From contig NZ_WUEG01000003.1 of the NCBI RefSeq assembly GCF_010468565.1, positions 1-64,000 on the forward strand: 64,000 bases of DNA, written 5' to 3'. The notes beneath the pieces are model-generated. The model searched no databases. It was not told where the DNA came from and saw only the letters and a list, made by a program, of their open reading frames with translations. Positions 25,645 through 34,336 of this stretch are shown one piece after another. A program made the translations under genes and the position numbers. The stretch's first letter is position 1, and every line of letters starts with the position of its first letter. Source of the DNA: Allomuricauda sp. TY007 (GTDB lineage Bacteria; Bacteroidota; Bacteroidia; Flavobacteriales; Flavobacteriaceae).

Positions 25645-25881
25645 CAAAATCCTTTTGGTTCCCCAATTCTTCCCACATCATAAATGTTTGTTTTTCAGCA
25701 AATAACCCTTTGTTTGCTTGGTCGACCATATCCCATATAAAAACACTTTTCCCATTTACATAAGTTTTGCGACCAATTATGTCCTAATTACTACAACCAA
25801 TAAAAATATGGATTGTAGGTGTGTGTGTTTTAGATAATTTAGGTGTGTAGTTTTAACTCAACCAAATAAACACTCAGAAAA

Positions 25882-25983
25882 ATGAACACTCTAGAAGCAA
25901 AACTAGGATACCTTTTTTGGTACGTTGTAATTGCACTATCCGTTTACTCTCTCTTAAGCAGCATTTATCTATACATTAATTAA
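25882..25983 (+). CDS. 33-residue single-helix membrane micro-ORF
   Basis: ATG at 25882 to TAA at 25983: MNTLEAKLGYLFWYVVIALS followed by VYSLLSSIYLYIN. A short polar head then an 18-residue hydrophobic helix with Trp/Tyr at the borders. It is flanked by a T-rich upstream region and an intrinsic terminator about 60 bases downstream, so it looks like an independent transcript. No family recognised; it could also be the coding part of a dual-function small RNA. Confidence 0.5.
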   Translation: MNTLEAKLGYLFWYVVIALSVYSLLSSIYLYIN

Positions 25984-26044
25984 GCTATACTAAACACTAG
26001 CGCATCAATCAAAATACCCAATATAGTTAGTAATGTGTCTTCAT

Positions 26045-26072
26045 GGGGCTCCTGTTCAGGTGCCCTTTTTTA
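26045..26072 (+). terminator. intrinsic terminator of the micro-ORF transcript
   Basis: GGGCTCCTG-TT-CAGGTGCCC (one mismatch) followed by TTTTTTATTT. Confidence 0.8.
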
Positions 26073-26344
26073 TTTCTCCTTAAAAAATTATAAAACCTAC
26101 CATCCTTCAATATTAAAAATTGGGAGGAAATAATCTACGGTTTATTGGCTATGCTATTGCAATAATTGTGTGTTAATTTTTTAAATAAGAAGTACTTGAA
26201 TACAATTTTTTTGTTCAAATATTGTTGACATCTTGGATGTTTGTTGTATTTTCTTACTCTTCGTGTGTCAAAATTGAAGAGAGGGAATTTCAACGGTTTC
26301 AACCTACAACCTTTGTTCCAATTTGGAATGAATGATGTTTTCTT
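26073..26344. other. 272-base AT-rich region upstream of the histidine kinase
   Basis: No gene or RNA recognised. Runs of T and imperfect repeats of TTGTT are seen around 26207-26255, and a possible CCTTTGTTCC box at 26310-26320, but no convincing -33/-7 pair. Confidence 0.35.
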
Positions 26345-28405
26345 ATGCCAAGGTTTACTATGTTTTTAAGATCACCAAAAAAAGAATTGATATTACCCAT
26401 CGCTGTATTTGTGGTTTTTATAACCATAGTTTTAGTGCTATGGAACAATTCGATCAACACACAAAAATCATCTTTCATACGCGAAATCCAGACCACGGGC
26501 AACCTACGGGCCAATGAATTTATATCCATTGTTGAATACGACATTAAATCACTGGAAAACTTAAAACAGCGAATAGAAATGACAGATGGGGCATATTTTC
26601 AGTACTGGGAGAAAGATGCAAGCCTTATTTTGGAGCAAAATCCATCTTATAAATTTATTGAGTGGTTGGACAGTTTAATGGTAATAAGGATGATAGTGCC
26701 CTTGGAGAAAAACAAACCCGCCATTGGCCTAGATTTATCCAAGCATCCAAGATATGCAGAATGGAAAGGACATGTAAAAGACTCATCCACCAATATTTCC
26801 TCATGGACAGAGTTGCACCAAGGTGGCAAGGCTTTTTTGGTTGATGCACCCGTATATTTTAATGGGGCATTTAGAGGTTCTGTTACCGCTGGAATGGATT
26901 TTACGGCCCCTTTTAACGAATTGTTCGCAGAACTGGACGAATATGCCATTCAAGTGCAAGACGAAAAAGGAACCGTCTTCTACTCCAAAAACAATACCAA
27001 CACAAGCGAGATCGGAAAAGAATTCATTTTTACCACTAGTTTTGAGATTGATGCCCTGGACGGACAAAAATGGACGTTCTCCTTAATGCCCTCACATTTA
27101 AATTTTTTGGCAGAAAGAAGAAAAATAACCTATGTATACTTAACTTTTGGGCTTTTACTATCACTTCTTTCCAGTGGCCTCATCTATTTTTATCTATCCT
27201 CAAGAGAGAAAAACAAGCACCTGTACGACGCAAATATGAAACTAAGGGAACTCAACACTTCCCTAAAAAAAGAACAGGTAAGGGCAGAAAAATCATCAAG
27301 GGCAAAAACAGAGTTCATTTCCAATATGAGCCATGAAATTAGAACCCCCTTAAACGCCATTATAGGATTTATACAAGTTTTAAAATTGTCCGAAATACAA
27401 AGCTCACTGCAAGAATATCTTTCCCTTATGGACATCTCCTCAAAAAAGTTGCTCCTTTTGGTGAACGATATTCTAGAAATAGATAAAATCGAATCAGGTA
27501 AAACCACTTTTAGAAAAGATGTTTTTTCGCCATTGGAAGAATTAAAAAACATCATTCGAATATATCGTCGCACCGCCGAAGAAAAAGGATTACATTTAGG
27601 TTTGGATGCCGTTGTTGACAGTAACATTGAAGTGGAAGGTGATGTTGGAAAGTATGGGCAAATCATCACGAACATTTTAAGAAACTCCTTAAAATTCACA
27701 GAGAAAGGAGGAATTACAATCTTTTATAAAGAAAGAATTATCAAAAACAACCTATCCATTGACATCACCATAAAAGATACTGGGATAGGAATTCCAAAAA
27801 ACAAATTAAAAACCATTTTTGACCGCTTTACCCAAGTAGATGCAGGAAAAGCCAAGCAGCACGAAGGCAGTGGCCTTGGACTGTATATTACATATAAGCT
27901 TGTGGAACTTTTAAAAGGAAAAATTGATGTGGCCAGTCAAGAAAGCATGGGCACAAAATTCCACCTACACCTTAAATTCCCTTTGTACGAAACCAAAAAT
28001 AAAAGTAGCAGCAATAATACTGAACCCATCGATTTAAGTGGCTGCAAAATACTTATTGTGGATGACAATAGAGTGAATGTTATGGTCCTAAAAAAAACCT
28101 TGGAGAATTTAGGGGTGCACTCAGATTCGGTTTCCAATGGACTAGAAGCCGTAGAAGCGGTAAAAAAGAGCGATTACAATTTGGTGTTTATGGATATCCA
28201 CATGCCAAAAATGGACGGCCTAACAGCAACAAAAAAAATCAGAAAGTTCAACAAGAACATTGGCATAATAGGATTGTCTGCAGATGTGACAAAGGAAGCC
28301 ATCGACGAAGCCAAAGGAGTTGGCATGGACGACTATTTCACAAAACCTATCTCCTTTGACAAGCTACGCAAACATTTGCCCAACTATCTGGTTAAAATAT
28401 CCTAG
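26345..28405 (+). CDS. hybrid sensor histidine kinase with receiver domain
   Basis: 686 residues (ATG at 26360 is an alternative start). A membrane helix near residues 17-35, an extracytoplasmic CHASE-like sensor to about 255, a second helix (VYLTFGLLLSLLSSGLIYFY), then a coiled linker, HisKA with FISNMSHEIRTPLNAIIGF (His phosphorylation site), HATPase_c with DTGIGIPKNKL and GSGLGLYI, and a C-terminal receiver domain with ILIVDDN and VFMDIHMPKMDG (phospho-accepting Asp). There is no Hpt or output domain, so a separate partner is needed. No response regulator lies nearby, so its pathway is not given by context. Confidence 0.92.
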   Translation: MPRFTMFLRSPKKELILPIAVFVVFITIVLVLWNNSINTQKSSFIREIQTTGNLRANEFISIVEYDIKSLENLKQRIEMTDGAYFQYWEKDASLILEQNPSYKFIEWLDSLMVIRMIVPLEKNKPAIGLDLSKHPRYAEWKGHVKDSSTNISSWTELHQGGKAFLVDAPVYFNGAFRGSVTAGMDFTAPFNELFAELDEYAIQVQDEKGTVFYSKNNTNTSEIGKEFIFTTSFEIDALDGQKWTFSLMPSHLNFLAERRKITYVYLTFGLLLSLLSSGLIYFYLSSREKNKHLYDANMKLRELNTSLKKEQVRAEKSSRAKTEFISNMSHEIRTPLNAIIGFIQVLKLSEIQSSLQEYLSLMDISSKKLLLLVNDILEIDKIESGKTTFRKDVFSPLEELKNIIRIYRRTAEEKGLHLGLDAVVDSNIEVEGDVGKYGQIITNILRNSLKFTEKGGITIFYKERIIKNNLSIDITIKDTGIGIPKNKLKTIFDRFTQVDAGKAKQHEGSGLGLYITYKLVELLKGKIDVASQESMGTKFHLHLKFPLYETKNKSSSNNTEPIDLSGCKILIVDDNRVNVMVLKKTLENLGVHSDSVSNGLEAVEAVKKSDYNLVFMDIHMPKMDGLTATKKIRKFNKNIGIIGLSADVTKEAIDEAKGVGMDDYFTKPISFDKLRKHLPNYLVKIS

Positions 28406-28549
28406 AGATTGATTCTTACCTTTACATTATCAAAATTCAAATAATACGTATTGCTTAATGTCCCGTATCTTTATGGTGGTATATTTGAATGGGCAAACCG
28501 GTGTATCCAACTCAAAATGGAAAAGATAAATCCCATTGTAAGTATTGAA

Positions 28550-28578
28550 TTGCCGTTTTGACCAATACCGTGTATTTG
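28550..28578 (+). promoter_or_regulatory. promoter of the arsenosugar operon
   Basis: TTG at 28550-28552, 18-base spacer and TGTATTTG at 28571-28578 (7 of 8 to TAnnTTTG). It overlaps the frame-open codons before 28603, favouring the TTG at 28603 as start. Confidence 0.45.
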
Positions 28579-28602
28579 TACACTACTATAAAAGCAAAGT
28601 CA

Positions 28603-29217
28603 TTGAGCAAAAACCTACTTTTAATCCTGACCCGAAACCCCGAACTAGGCAAGTGCAAGACCCGCTTGGCAGCCAAGGTAGGCGACAAAACGGCTTTGGA
28701 TATTTACAATTTTTTGTTGGACAAAACCGTATCGTTTACCAAGGATTTAAAAGTTGAAAAATGGGTGTATTATTCCGAAGAGGTTTGGGAAAATGATATA
28801 TGGGACAACAAGGTGTATCAAAAAAAGCTTCAGAAAGGAAAAGATTTGGGTGAACGGATGATGAACGCCTTTAAGGAAGGATTCCTAGCCGGTTTTGAAA
28901 ATATCATCGTTATTGGAAGCGATATGTTCCACCTAAACCAGTCCGATTTGGAAGAGGCTTTCTCAAAATTCAAAGATCACAACTATGTTGTGGGGCCTGC
29001 AGAAGATGGTGGATATTACCTTTTGGGCATGAAATCTTTGAGAGAAGAATTGTTCCAAAACAAAACTTGGGGCACAAATACCGTCCTTGCCGATACCTTA
29101 TCCGATATAAAAGACGAAAAAGTTGCTCTTTTAGAAGAAAAAAACGATGTGGACCATTATGAGGACATCAAAGATATTGAGGCCTTTGAGCCATTTTTAA
29201 AACATATAAGAAAATGA
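28603..29217 (+). CDS. DUF2064/TIGR04282-type arsenosugar glycosyltransferase
   Basis: About 204 residues from the TTG at 28603 (SKNLLLILTRNPELGKCKTR); the frame stays open to a TTG at 28558 but a promoter box lies between. Family features: LILTRNPELGKCKTRLA (nucleotide-binding start), DLGERMMNAFKEGF, VIGSDMFHL, VGPAEDGGYYLLGM and TNTVLADTL. The TIGR04282 family is assigned to arsenosugar synthesis, adding a sugar or aglycone to the ribose. It overlaps the next gene by 4 bases (ATGA) and is the first gene of a three-gene operon with a nucleoside phosphorylase and an ArsM-type enzyme. Confidence 0.85.
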   Translation: MSKNLLLILTRNPELGKCKTRLAAKVGDKTALDIYNFLLDKTVSFTKDLKVEKWVYYSEEVWENDIWDNKVYQKKLQKGKDLGERMMNAFKEGFLAGFENIIVIGSDMFHLNQSDLEEAFSKFKDHNYVVGPAEDGGYYLLGMKSLREELFQNKTWGTNTVLADTLSDIKDEKVALLEEKNDVDHYEDIKDIEAFEPFLKHIRK

Positions 29218-30029
29218 CACAGAAACAGATTGATGAATCCGTTGAATACTTAAAAAAACGAGGGTTTGAAACTCCGGAAATAGGCATTGTTTTGGGAACC
29301 GGTCTAGGGCAGCTCATAGATAGCATTGAAGATCCCATCGAAGCCCATTACAACCACATACCCTATTTTCCTTTAGCAACGGTCGAGTTCCACACAGGCA
29401 AACTGATCTACGGAACCATAGAGGGTAAAAAAGCAGTGGTAATGCAAGGACGCTTCCATTTGTACGAAGGCTACGATTTTTTGGATATTACCTACCCCAT
29501 TAGAGTGATGCACCAGTTAGGCATAAAAAATCTATTTGTCTCCAATGCCGCGGGAGCCATTAACCTCGACTTTAAAAAAGGGGACATTATGTTGATAGAA
29601 GATCATATCAACCTACAAGGAGGTTCGCCATTGGCTTTTAAAAATGTTGCAGAATTTGGGGATAGGTTTGTAGATATGAGCGAACCTTACGATCCAGAAA
29701 TGCGCAAAAAAGTGGAAACCATAGCTGCACGCGAGAATATTTCTTTAAAAAAAGGGGTATATGCCTCGGTGGTAGGACCTCAACTGGAAACCAAAGCCGA
29801 ATACCGTATGCTCAAAATTATGGGTGCCGATGCCGTGGGCATGAGCACCGTTCCCGAAGTAATTGTTGCCAATCATTTACGACTACCCATTGTAGCGGTA
29901 TCCGTTTTGACCGATGAATGTGATCCAAATAACTTGGAACCTGTTGATGTTCAGGAAATTTTAAAGATTGCAGGGCAAACGGAACCTAAAATGATTAAAT
30001 TATTCAAAGAACTGATCAAAGAACTATGA
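29214..30029 (+). CDS. purine nucleoside phosphorylase
   Basis: 271 residues. Motifs of the trimeric PNP family: IGIVLGTGLGQLIDSI (phosphate binding), YFPLATVEFHTGKL, VVMQGRFHLYEGYDF, LFVSNAAGAINLDF, GVYASVVGPQLETKAEYRML and GADAVGMSTVPEVIVANH. The enzyme splits purine nucleosides with phosphate to base and ribose-1-phosphate. Placed between an arsenosugar glycosyltransferase and an ArsM-type methyltransferase with 4-base overlaps on both sides, it may remove adenine from the 5'-deoxyadenosyl-arsenic intermediate; that role is inferred from position. Confidence 0.93.
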   Translation: MTQKQIDESVEYLKKRGFETPEIGIVLGTGLGQLIDSIEDPIEAHYNHIPYFPLATVEFHTGKLIYGTIEGKKAVVMQGRFHLYEGYDFLDITYPIRVMHQLGIKNLFVSNAAGAINLDFKKGDIMLIEDHINLQGGSPLAFKNVAEFGDRFVDMSEPYDPEMRKKVETIAARENISLKKGVYASVVGPQLETKAEYRMLKIMGADAVGMSTVPEVIVANHLRLPIVAVSVLTDECDPNNLEPVDVQEILKIAGQTEPKMIKLFKELIKEL

Positions 30030-30991
30030 GCTATTTAGACGCCACCCAAGACCTATACAAAGATGCTGCATTGACCCCCGATGTTGGGCTTTGCTGCACC
30101 ACCAATCCCATTTGGCAATTCCCGGGATTGTCCATTCCCAAAATCATGCAGGAGATGAACTATGGTTGTGGCAGCACGGTTTCCGCGCAGGATTTGGTAA
30201 ACAACCCCAAGATTCTCTACGTAGGCGTCGGTGGTGGAATGGAACTATTGCAGTTCTCTTATTTTTCCAGACAAAAAGGTGGTGTAGTTGGTGTGGATTC
30301 CGTGGATGAAATGCTGGAAGCCTCCCGAAAAAATTTCAAAATAGCAGAAGAAGAAAACGATTGGTTCAATAGTGAGTTTGTCAACTTGGTAAAAGGAGAT
30401 GCCCTACATCTTCCCGTAGCGGATGAAAGTATTGATGTGGCCGCCCAAAACTGTCTCTTCAATATTTTTAAAATTGAAGATTTGAAGAAAGCCGTTTCCG
30501 AAATGTACCGTGTTCTGAAACCGCACGGCAGATTGGTAATGAGCGACCCCATTTGCGAACAGCCCATGAGTGATGAACTCCGCAACGATGACAGGTTAAG
30601 AGCGCAATGCTTGAGCGGGAGTATCCCATTGAAAGATTACGTAAAAGTATTGACCGATGCCGGGTTTGGAACCATTGAAATAAGAGGAAAAAGATCGTAC
30701 AGGGTGTTATCGCCCAATCATTATCCTACGGATGAACTCATCCATATCGAATCCATTGAGATTGCTGCCATAAAAGACCCCATGCCCGAAGATGGCCCTT
30801 GCATGTTTACAGGAAAAACCGCCATCTATTATGGAAACGAAGAGTTTTTTGATGACAAAAAAGGACACGTGCTACAACAAAACCAACCCTTGGCAGTTTG
30901 CGACAAAACGGCTGCAGCTTTGGCCAATGCCTCTGATGAAATCCATGTTAGTGAAAGTACTTGGCATTACAACGGGGGTGGGTGCTGCTAG
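30026..30991 (+). CDS. arsM: ArsM-type arsenite methyltransferase of arsenosugar synthesis
   Basis: 321 residues. N terminus: TPDVGLCCTTNPIWQFPGLS and MNYGCGSTV; a SAM-binding Rossmann core with ILYVGVGGGMELLQF, GVVGVDSVDEML, VKGDALHLPVAD and AAQNCLFNIF; MYRVLKPHGRLVMSDPICEQPMSD; and a C-terminal part ending HYNGGGCC. The pattern is that of the ArsM branch found in arsenosugar loci, with Cys at GLCC, YGCG, QNC, DPIC and AQC as candidate arsenic ligands. It would methylate arsenite with SAM to give dimethylarsenic for sugar transfer. The radical-SAM partner ArsS is not next to it. Confidence 0.85.
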   Translation: MSYLDATQDLYKDAALTPDVGLCCTTNPIWQFPGLSIPKIMQEMNYGCGSTVSAQDLVNNPKILYVGVGGGMELLQFSYFSRQKGGVVGVDSVDEMLEASRKNFKIAEEENDWFNSEFVNLVKGDALHLPVADESIDVAAQNCLFNIFKIEDLKKAVSEMYRVLKPHGRLVMSDPICEQPMSDELRNDDRLRAQCLSGSIPLKDYVKVLTDAGFGTIEIRGKRSYRVLSPNHYPTDELIHIESIEIAAIKDPMPEDGPCMFTGKTAIYYGNEEFFDDKKGHVLQQNQPLAVCDKTAAALANASDEIHVSESTWHYNGGGCC

Positions 30992-31028
30992 TCAAATATC
31001 CGTTTTAATGCCATAAAGGTGTTTTTGG

Positions 31029-31112
31029 CGTCATGCTGAACTTGTTTCAGCATCTCACCCTACTGAATGTAAGCATCTTTATGTGACCCTGAAACAAGCT
31101 CAGGGTGACGTT
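31029..31112. repeat. REP-like palindromic repeat (GCTGAACTTGTTTCAG type)
   Basis: Left arm GCGTCATGCTGAACTTGTTT-CAG (31029-31050) and right arm CTGAAACAAGCTCAGGGTGACG (31089-31110) are inverted repeats with few mismatches. This sequence family is scattered through intergenic regions of many Bacteroidetes. It lies between convergent genes and could stabilise 3' ends. Confidence 0.6.
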
Positions 31113-31144
31113 GTCAGTATTATGAAACAGCGAATATTCAAAAT

Positions 31145-32161
31145 TTATTTAGAAGAAAATGTTTTAGAAGATTCATAATCCAACAGAATTCCCTCGGAAA
31201 TCCACTTGGCCAGTGCCTGTCGGTTATCAGGGTTTAGGATTCTACGTTGGTCCCTTTTGTTTCTGATATTGCCAATTTCGATGTAGGCCATGGCAGGAAG
31301 CGTGTTTTTAACCACGTACAAACTGCTGCGCTCCATAAAAGTGCCATTGTACAATCGGTTAGGCTGGAATTTCTTATATTTCCTAAGAAAAGTTCGGTGG
31401 ATGCTTTCCGCCAGTTTTTTCCCATTGGTGCTTTTTTCATGATGGTAAAAGAACACATCAATATTGGTGCCTTCTCCCCTACTATCCACATGGGTGACCA
31501 ATAAGCGTTGATATTTCCCTGAATTCTTCGCATACAGGTCATTGACAGCTTTGGTGCGTTGTTTTAAACGTTCTAACTGGTCCAACGGAATAGTTTGGGA
31601 CTGCACAGTTTCATCCGTATCCAATTCTAGAACTCTATTATCTCGAATACCATCATTTTCATCTTGTACAATAATGTGCACTTCTGCCCCATGGGATATC
31701 AGCTCGCGGGCCAACCGTAATGTTACATCATAGGCGTATTCGTCCTCCGAAATCATTTTCCCGCGATACTTTTCCACGGCTCCCGGGTCCGGACCACCAT
31801 GTCCCGAAATCAAATAATAGACCGTATTGTCCAAGCGTTTACTGGCTGTATCAACTTTTTTGAAATCATCGCCAAAAATAGGATAGGTAATCCCCTCTGC
31901 TTCCACTTCAACCGTATTTGCCGCCAAAGTATCAGGTAAAATGTAGTGCTTGCCCAAAATCAAGGATTCATCTTCTCCCAAATCCTCATGGTTGATTTCC
32001 ACAAAATCATTGTAATACTTCGTTGGACTGACTCCGTGCCTTCTCAATAGCGTATATATCCCATCTCCTTCCAGGGCCATTACTTTAGGATATTCCTCCT
32101 GAGCGAAAATCGCCCCTTGAAGCAAAGTGACAAGCAAAAAGGTTAACTGAAAAAGTTTCAT
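31145..32161 (-). CDS. LysM-like plus amidase_3 domain protein (N-acetylmuramoyl-L-alanine amidase)
   Basis: 338 residues: signal peptide (LLQGAIFAQ), a LysM-like domain (EGDGIYTLLRRHGVSPTKYY ... LGKHYILP, residues 31-76), then an Amidase_3 domain. Zinc-binding residues are recognisable: YYLISGHGGPDPGAV (His121), DEYAYDVTLRLARELISHG (Glu nearby), VTHVDSRGEGTNIDVFFYHH and AYIEIGNIRNKRDQRRIL (Glu). Such enzymes cut the amide between N-acetylmuramic acid and L-Ala in peptidoglycan, often during cell separation. It is 1 base downstream of a paralogue lacking these residues. Confidence 0.82.
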   Translation of the reverse strand: MKLFQLTFLLVTLLQGAIFAQEEYPKVMALEGDGIYTLLRRHGVSPTKYYNDFVEINHEDLGEDESLILGKHYILPDTLAANTVEVEAEGITYPIFGDDFKKVDTASKRLDNTVYYLISGHGGPDPGAVEKYRGKMISEDEYAYDVTLRLARELISHGAEVHIIVQDENDGIRDNRVLELDTDETVQSQTIPLDQLERLKQRTKAVNDLYAKNSGKYQRLLVTHVDSRGEGTNIDVFFYHHEKSTNGKKLAESIHRTFLRKYKKFQPNRLYNGTFMERSSLYVVKNTLPAMAYIEIGNIRNKRDQRRILNPDNRQALAKWISEGILLDYESSKTFSSK

Positions 32162-32162
32162 T

Positions 32163-33095
32163 TTAATTCTGGAATTCTAAATCAACATAATCATTAATAA
32201 TGCCATTGCTGATCAGATTGGCAAACTCTTTTTTGTTCGGTTTGATTGATATCTTACTTTTTGAAGTGTTGGTCGCGTTCTCTATAGTTAGCAGACTAAT
32301 CGCCGGAAGTATGTTACGAGCAAGGTACAGACTGTTCTGGTCCTCAAAAATCAAGCTAGCTTCGTCAATAGTTATATTGGAAACACTGTTCTCCTTAAAT
32401 ACATGCTGAATATTTTCCGCGAAGCGCTGACCTTGGGCACTTTTATTATAATGGTAAACGGCTACATCCATATTGCCAGACCCCGACACATTTTCAGCCC
32501 GGATGAACAACACCCGTTGGTATTTGCCTGCGTTCTGTATATATCTTTTGTTGATGACTTTGATATAATCGCCAGTGGTATTTTCGGTAGATTCACGTTG
32601 GGTTTCCAAATTTCCCATGATCTCATCCCCCATAACATAAACTTGAGCTCCGTTTACCACTAATTCGCCAGCGATGCGCTGTGCAACATCTTTTACAAAC
32701 CCTTTATCCGTGTCAGAGTTATTTTCTGCAATCAAATAGTATACGGCGTCCTTGAGTCTATCACTTTTAAGCGACATTTGAGCCAATTCCTTATCAAAAA
32801 TAGGTTCCTCAGCATCTTTTACCACTTCTACCAGTACCCCTTTCTTTTTAAAAGAATCATCCGCATAAGGTATTTTGTAATCCTCGCCCAATTTTAAAGC
32901 AGTCCCTTCGGTTATTTTATCGGAATTCAGTTCTAAAAATTCTCCGTAGTGTTTGGCAGGGTCCAATCCTTGTTTACGAAGCAAGGAAAAAATACCATCC
33001 CCTTGTTCTGCCACCACATTGTAGAAGTCGCTTTTTTGTGCAAAAATGAATGTACAGGCCCATACCCAAAAAAGAAGGGTCAATCTTGATTTCAT
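32163..33095 (-). CDS. LysM-amidase paralogue without zinc ligands (pseudo-enzyme)
   Basis: 310 residues, same layout as its downstream neighbour: signal peptide (WACTFIFAQ), LysM-like domain (EQGDGIFSLLRKQGLDPAKHY ... LGEDYKIP), and an amidase_3-like domain (AVYYLIAENNSDTDKGF, FIRAENVSGSGNMDVAVYHY, ISLLTIENATNTSKSKISI). Where the neighbour has SGHGGPDPGAV this has AENNSDTDKGF, the THVD segment reads RAEN, and EIGNI is TIENA. All zinc ligands seem lost while the fold pattern is kept. It may regulate or bind peptidoglycan for the active partner. One base separates the two genes. Confidence 0.78.
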   Translation of the reverse strand: MKSRLTLLFWVWACTFIFAQKSDFYNVVAEQGDGIFSLLRKQGLDPAKHYGEFLELNSDKITEGTALKLGEDYKIPYADDSFKKKGVLVEVVKDAEEPIFDKELAQMSLKSDRLKDAVYYLIAENNSDTDKGFVKDVAQRIAGELVVNGAQVYVMGDEIMGNLETQRESTENTTGDYIKVINKRYIQNAGKYQRVLFIRAENVSGSGNMDVAVYHYNKSAQGQRFAENIQHVFKENSVSNITIDEASLIFEDQNSLYLARNILPAISLLTIENATNTSKSKISIKPNKKEFANLISNGIINDYVDLEFQN

Positions 33096-33194
33096 TACTG
33101 TATGTTTTTGGGTGGGATGTGCTACAAATATGGTGAAAAAACACTAAGGTTGGTTACGATTTAAGATAAAAATTCCCACAAAATAATCAACAAA

Positions 33195-34208
33195 CTATGA
33201 ACTTGATCTCTTCACTTGGGCATATTGTCTTCTAATTACCGATTCCGCAGGTTTGTTTTGCGGGGTAAAACGGTTGTCCTCGTGGCCTCCAACTTGATCG
33301 TGCTGCATAAACCATTTCCAGACAAAACCTCCGGCAAACCAATCTTCGTTCCAGAACTCATCAAAAAGTACCTGCGTGGCATCTGCCTGTGCCTTAAGAT
33401 TCACGTTCATCTCGTTACGATCCACCAACCATGGCTTTTTGCCCGTAAAATCCATGCTGCGATACCCAAATTCCGTGAATAAAATGGGCCTGTCCTCTTG
33501 TTTTGCGAGTTCGCGCATTTTGGTCTTCCAAGGCTGCCAACCCTCTGTAAGTGTTTCAATTGTGGGATTCTGTTTTTCGCACAAGGGAAAATAGGCGTTC
33601 ACACCAATATAATCCAATTCCGACCAAAACGGCGTCTTTGCATATTCGTCCCAATTGGCAGCATAAGTAATCTTGCCCGTGTAGACCTCCCTTACTTTTT
33701 GAATAAGATCGTTCCAAAATTCAGGTCGCTCGTTCACAAAAGTCTTTAGCTCTGTCCCGATACAAAATATATCGCTTTGGGTTTCTTCGGCCATTTGCGC
33801 ATATAATAAAATGAACTTTTCATAAGATGCCTCCAACTTTTTCCAATCTTCTTCCGTAGGCATCTTCATATTGCCCGTAAATTCACCTCTGTGAATCCAT
33901 ATTTGAGGTTTCACCATGACCATCACACCATTTTGATGCAATTTTTGAATATACTGCCGGGCTCCTTCCCTTCGTTCTCCATACCATTGGCGTTCAGAAT
34001 CAAAGACTAACTCCGGTGAATCCAAATCCCGAATAAAACCAAAAGGCATAATGGCGGCATAATTGGCTTGCACATCAAGAACAGGATCAATATGATGTTG
34101 TGCCACTTCCTCTCTGGACGAGACAAAACTGACACCATTTACCTTGTCAAACTTGCTACTGGCACAAGAGGCCAAAACAAGTACCCATGAAAAAATCAAC
34201 TTCTTCAT
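33195..34208 (-). CDS. GH113-like glycoside hydrolase, lipoprotein
   Basis: 337 residues from ATG 34208; the signal ends in LVLASC, Cys being the lipidation site. The frame is open 36 more codons, but this start gives a proper lipoprotein signal. TIM-barrel glycosidase features: VMVKPQIWIHRGEFTG, SDIFCIGTELKTFV (candidate acid/base Glu), LDYIGVNAYFPL, RPILFTEFGYRS (candidate nucleophile Glu) and GGFVWKWF. The pattern is that of GH113 (beta-mannanase-like) and close relatives. It is divergent from the FAD oxidoreductase and 100 bases from the amidase pair; the substrate is not known from sequence. Confidence 0.78.
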   Translation of the reverse strand: MKKLIFSWVLVLASCASSKFDKVNGVSFVSSREEVAQHHIDPVLDVQANYAAIMPFGFIRDLDSPELVFDSERQWYGERREGARQYIQKLHQNGVMVMVKPQIWIHRGEFTGNMKMPTEEDWKKLEASYEKFILLYAQMAEETQSDIFCIGTELKTFVNERPEFWNDLIQKVREVYTGKITYAANWDEYAKTPFWSELDYIGVNAYFPLCEKQNPTIETLTEGWQPWKTKMRELAKQEDRPILFTEFGYRSMDFTGKKPWLVDRNEMNVNLKAQADATQVLFDEFWNEDWFAGGFVWKWFMQHDQVGGHEDNRFTPQNKPAESVIRRQYAQVKRSSS

Positions 34209-34336
34209 AATGATGATAGACCCTTCTAAAATAATAATTTTAAAACAGCTATAAGCTGCTAAATTCTTATTAATTTTCATTTCACTGTTAAGTTCTTTCC
34301 GCAAAACTCGACACATAAAACAATCAAACCCAACCC

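Noticed and set aside
26045..26072. Hairpin as a riboswitch for the histidine kinase
   Set aside because: Simple stem with T run ending the micro-ORF transcript; no conserved aptamer-like structure seen.
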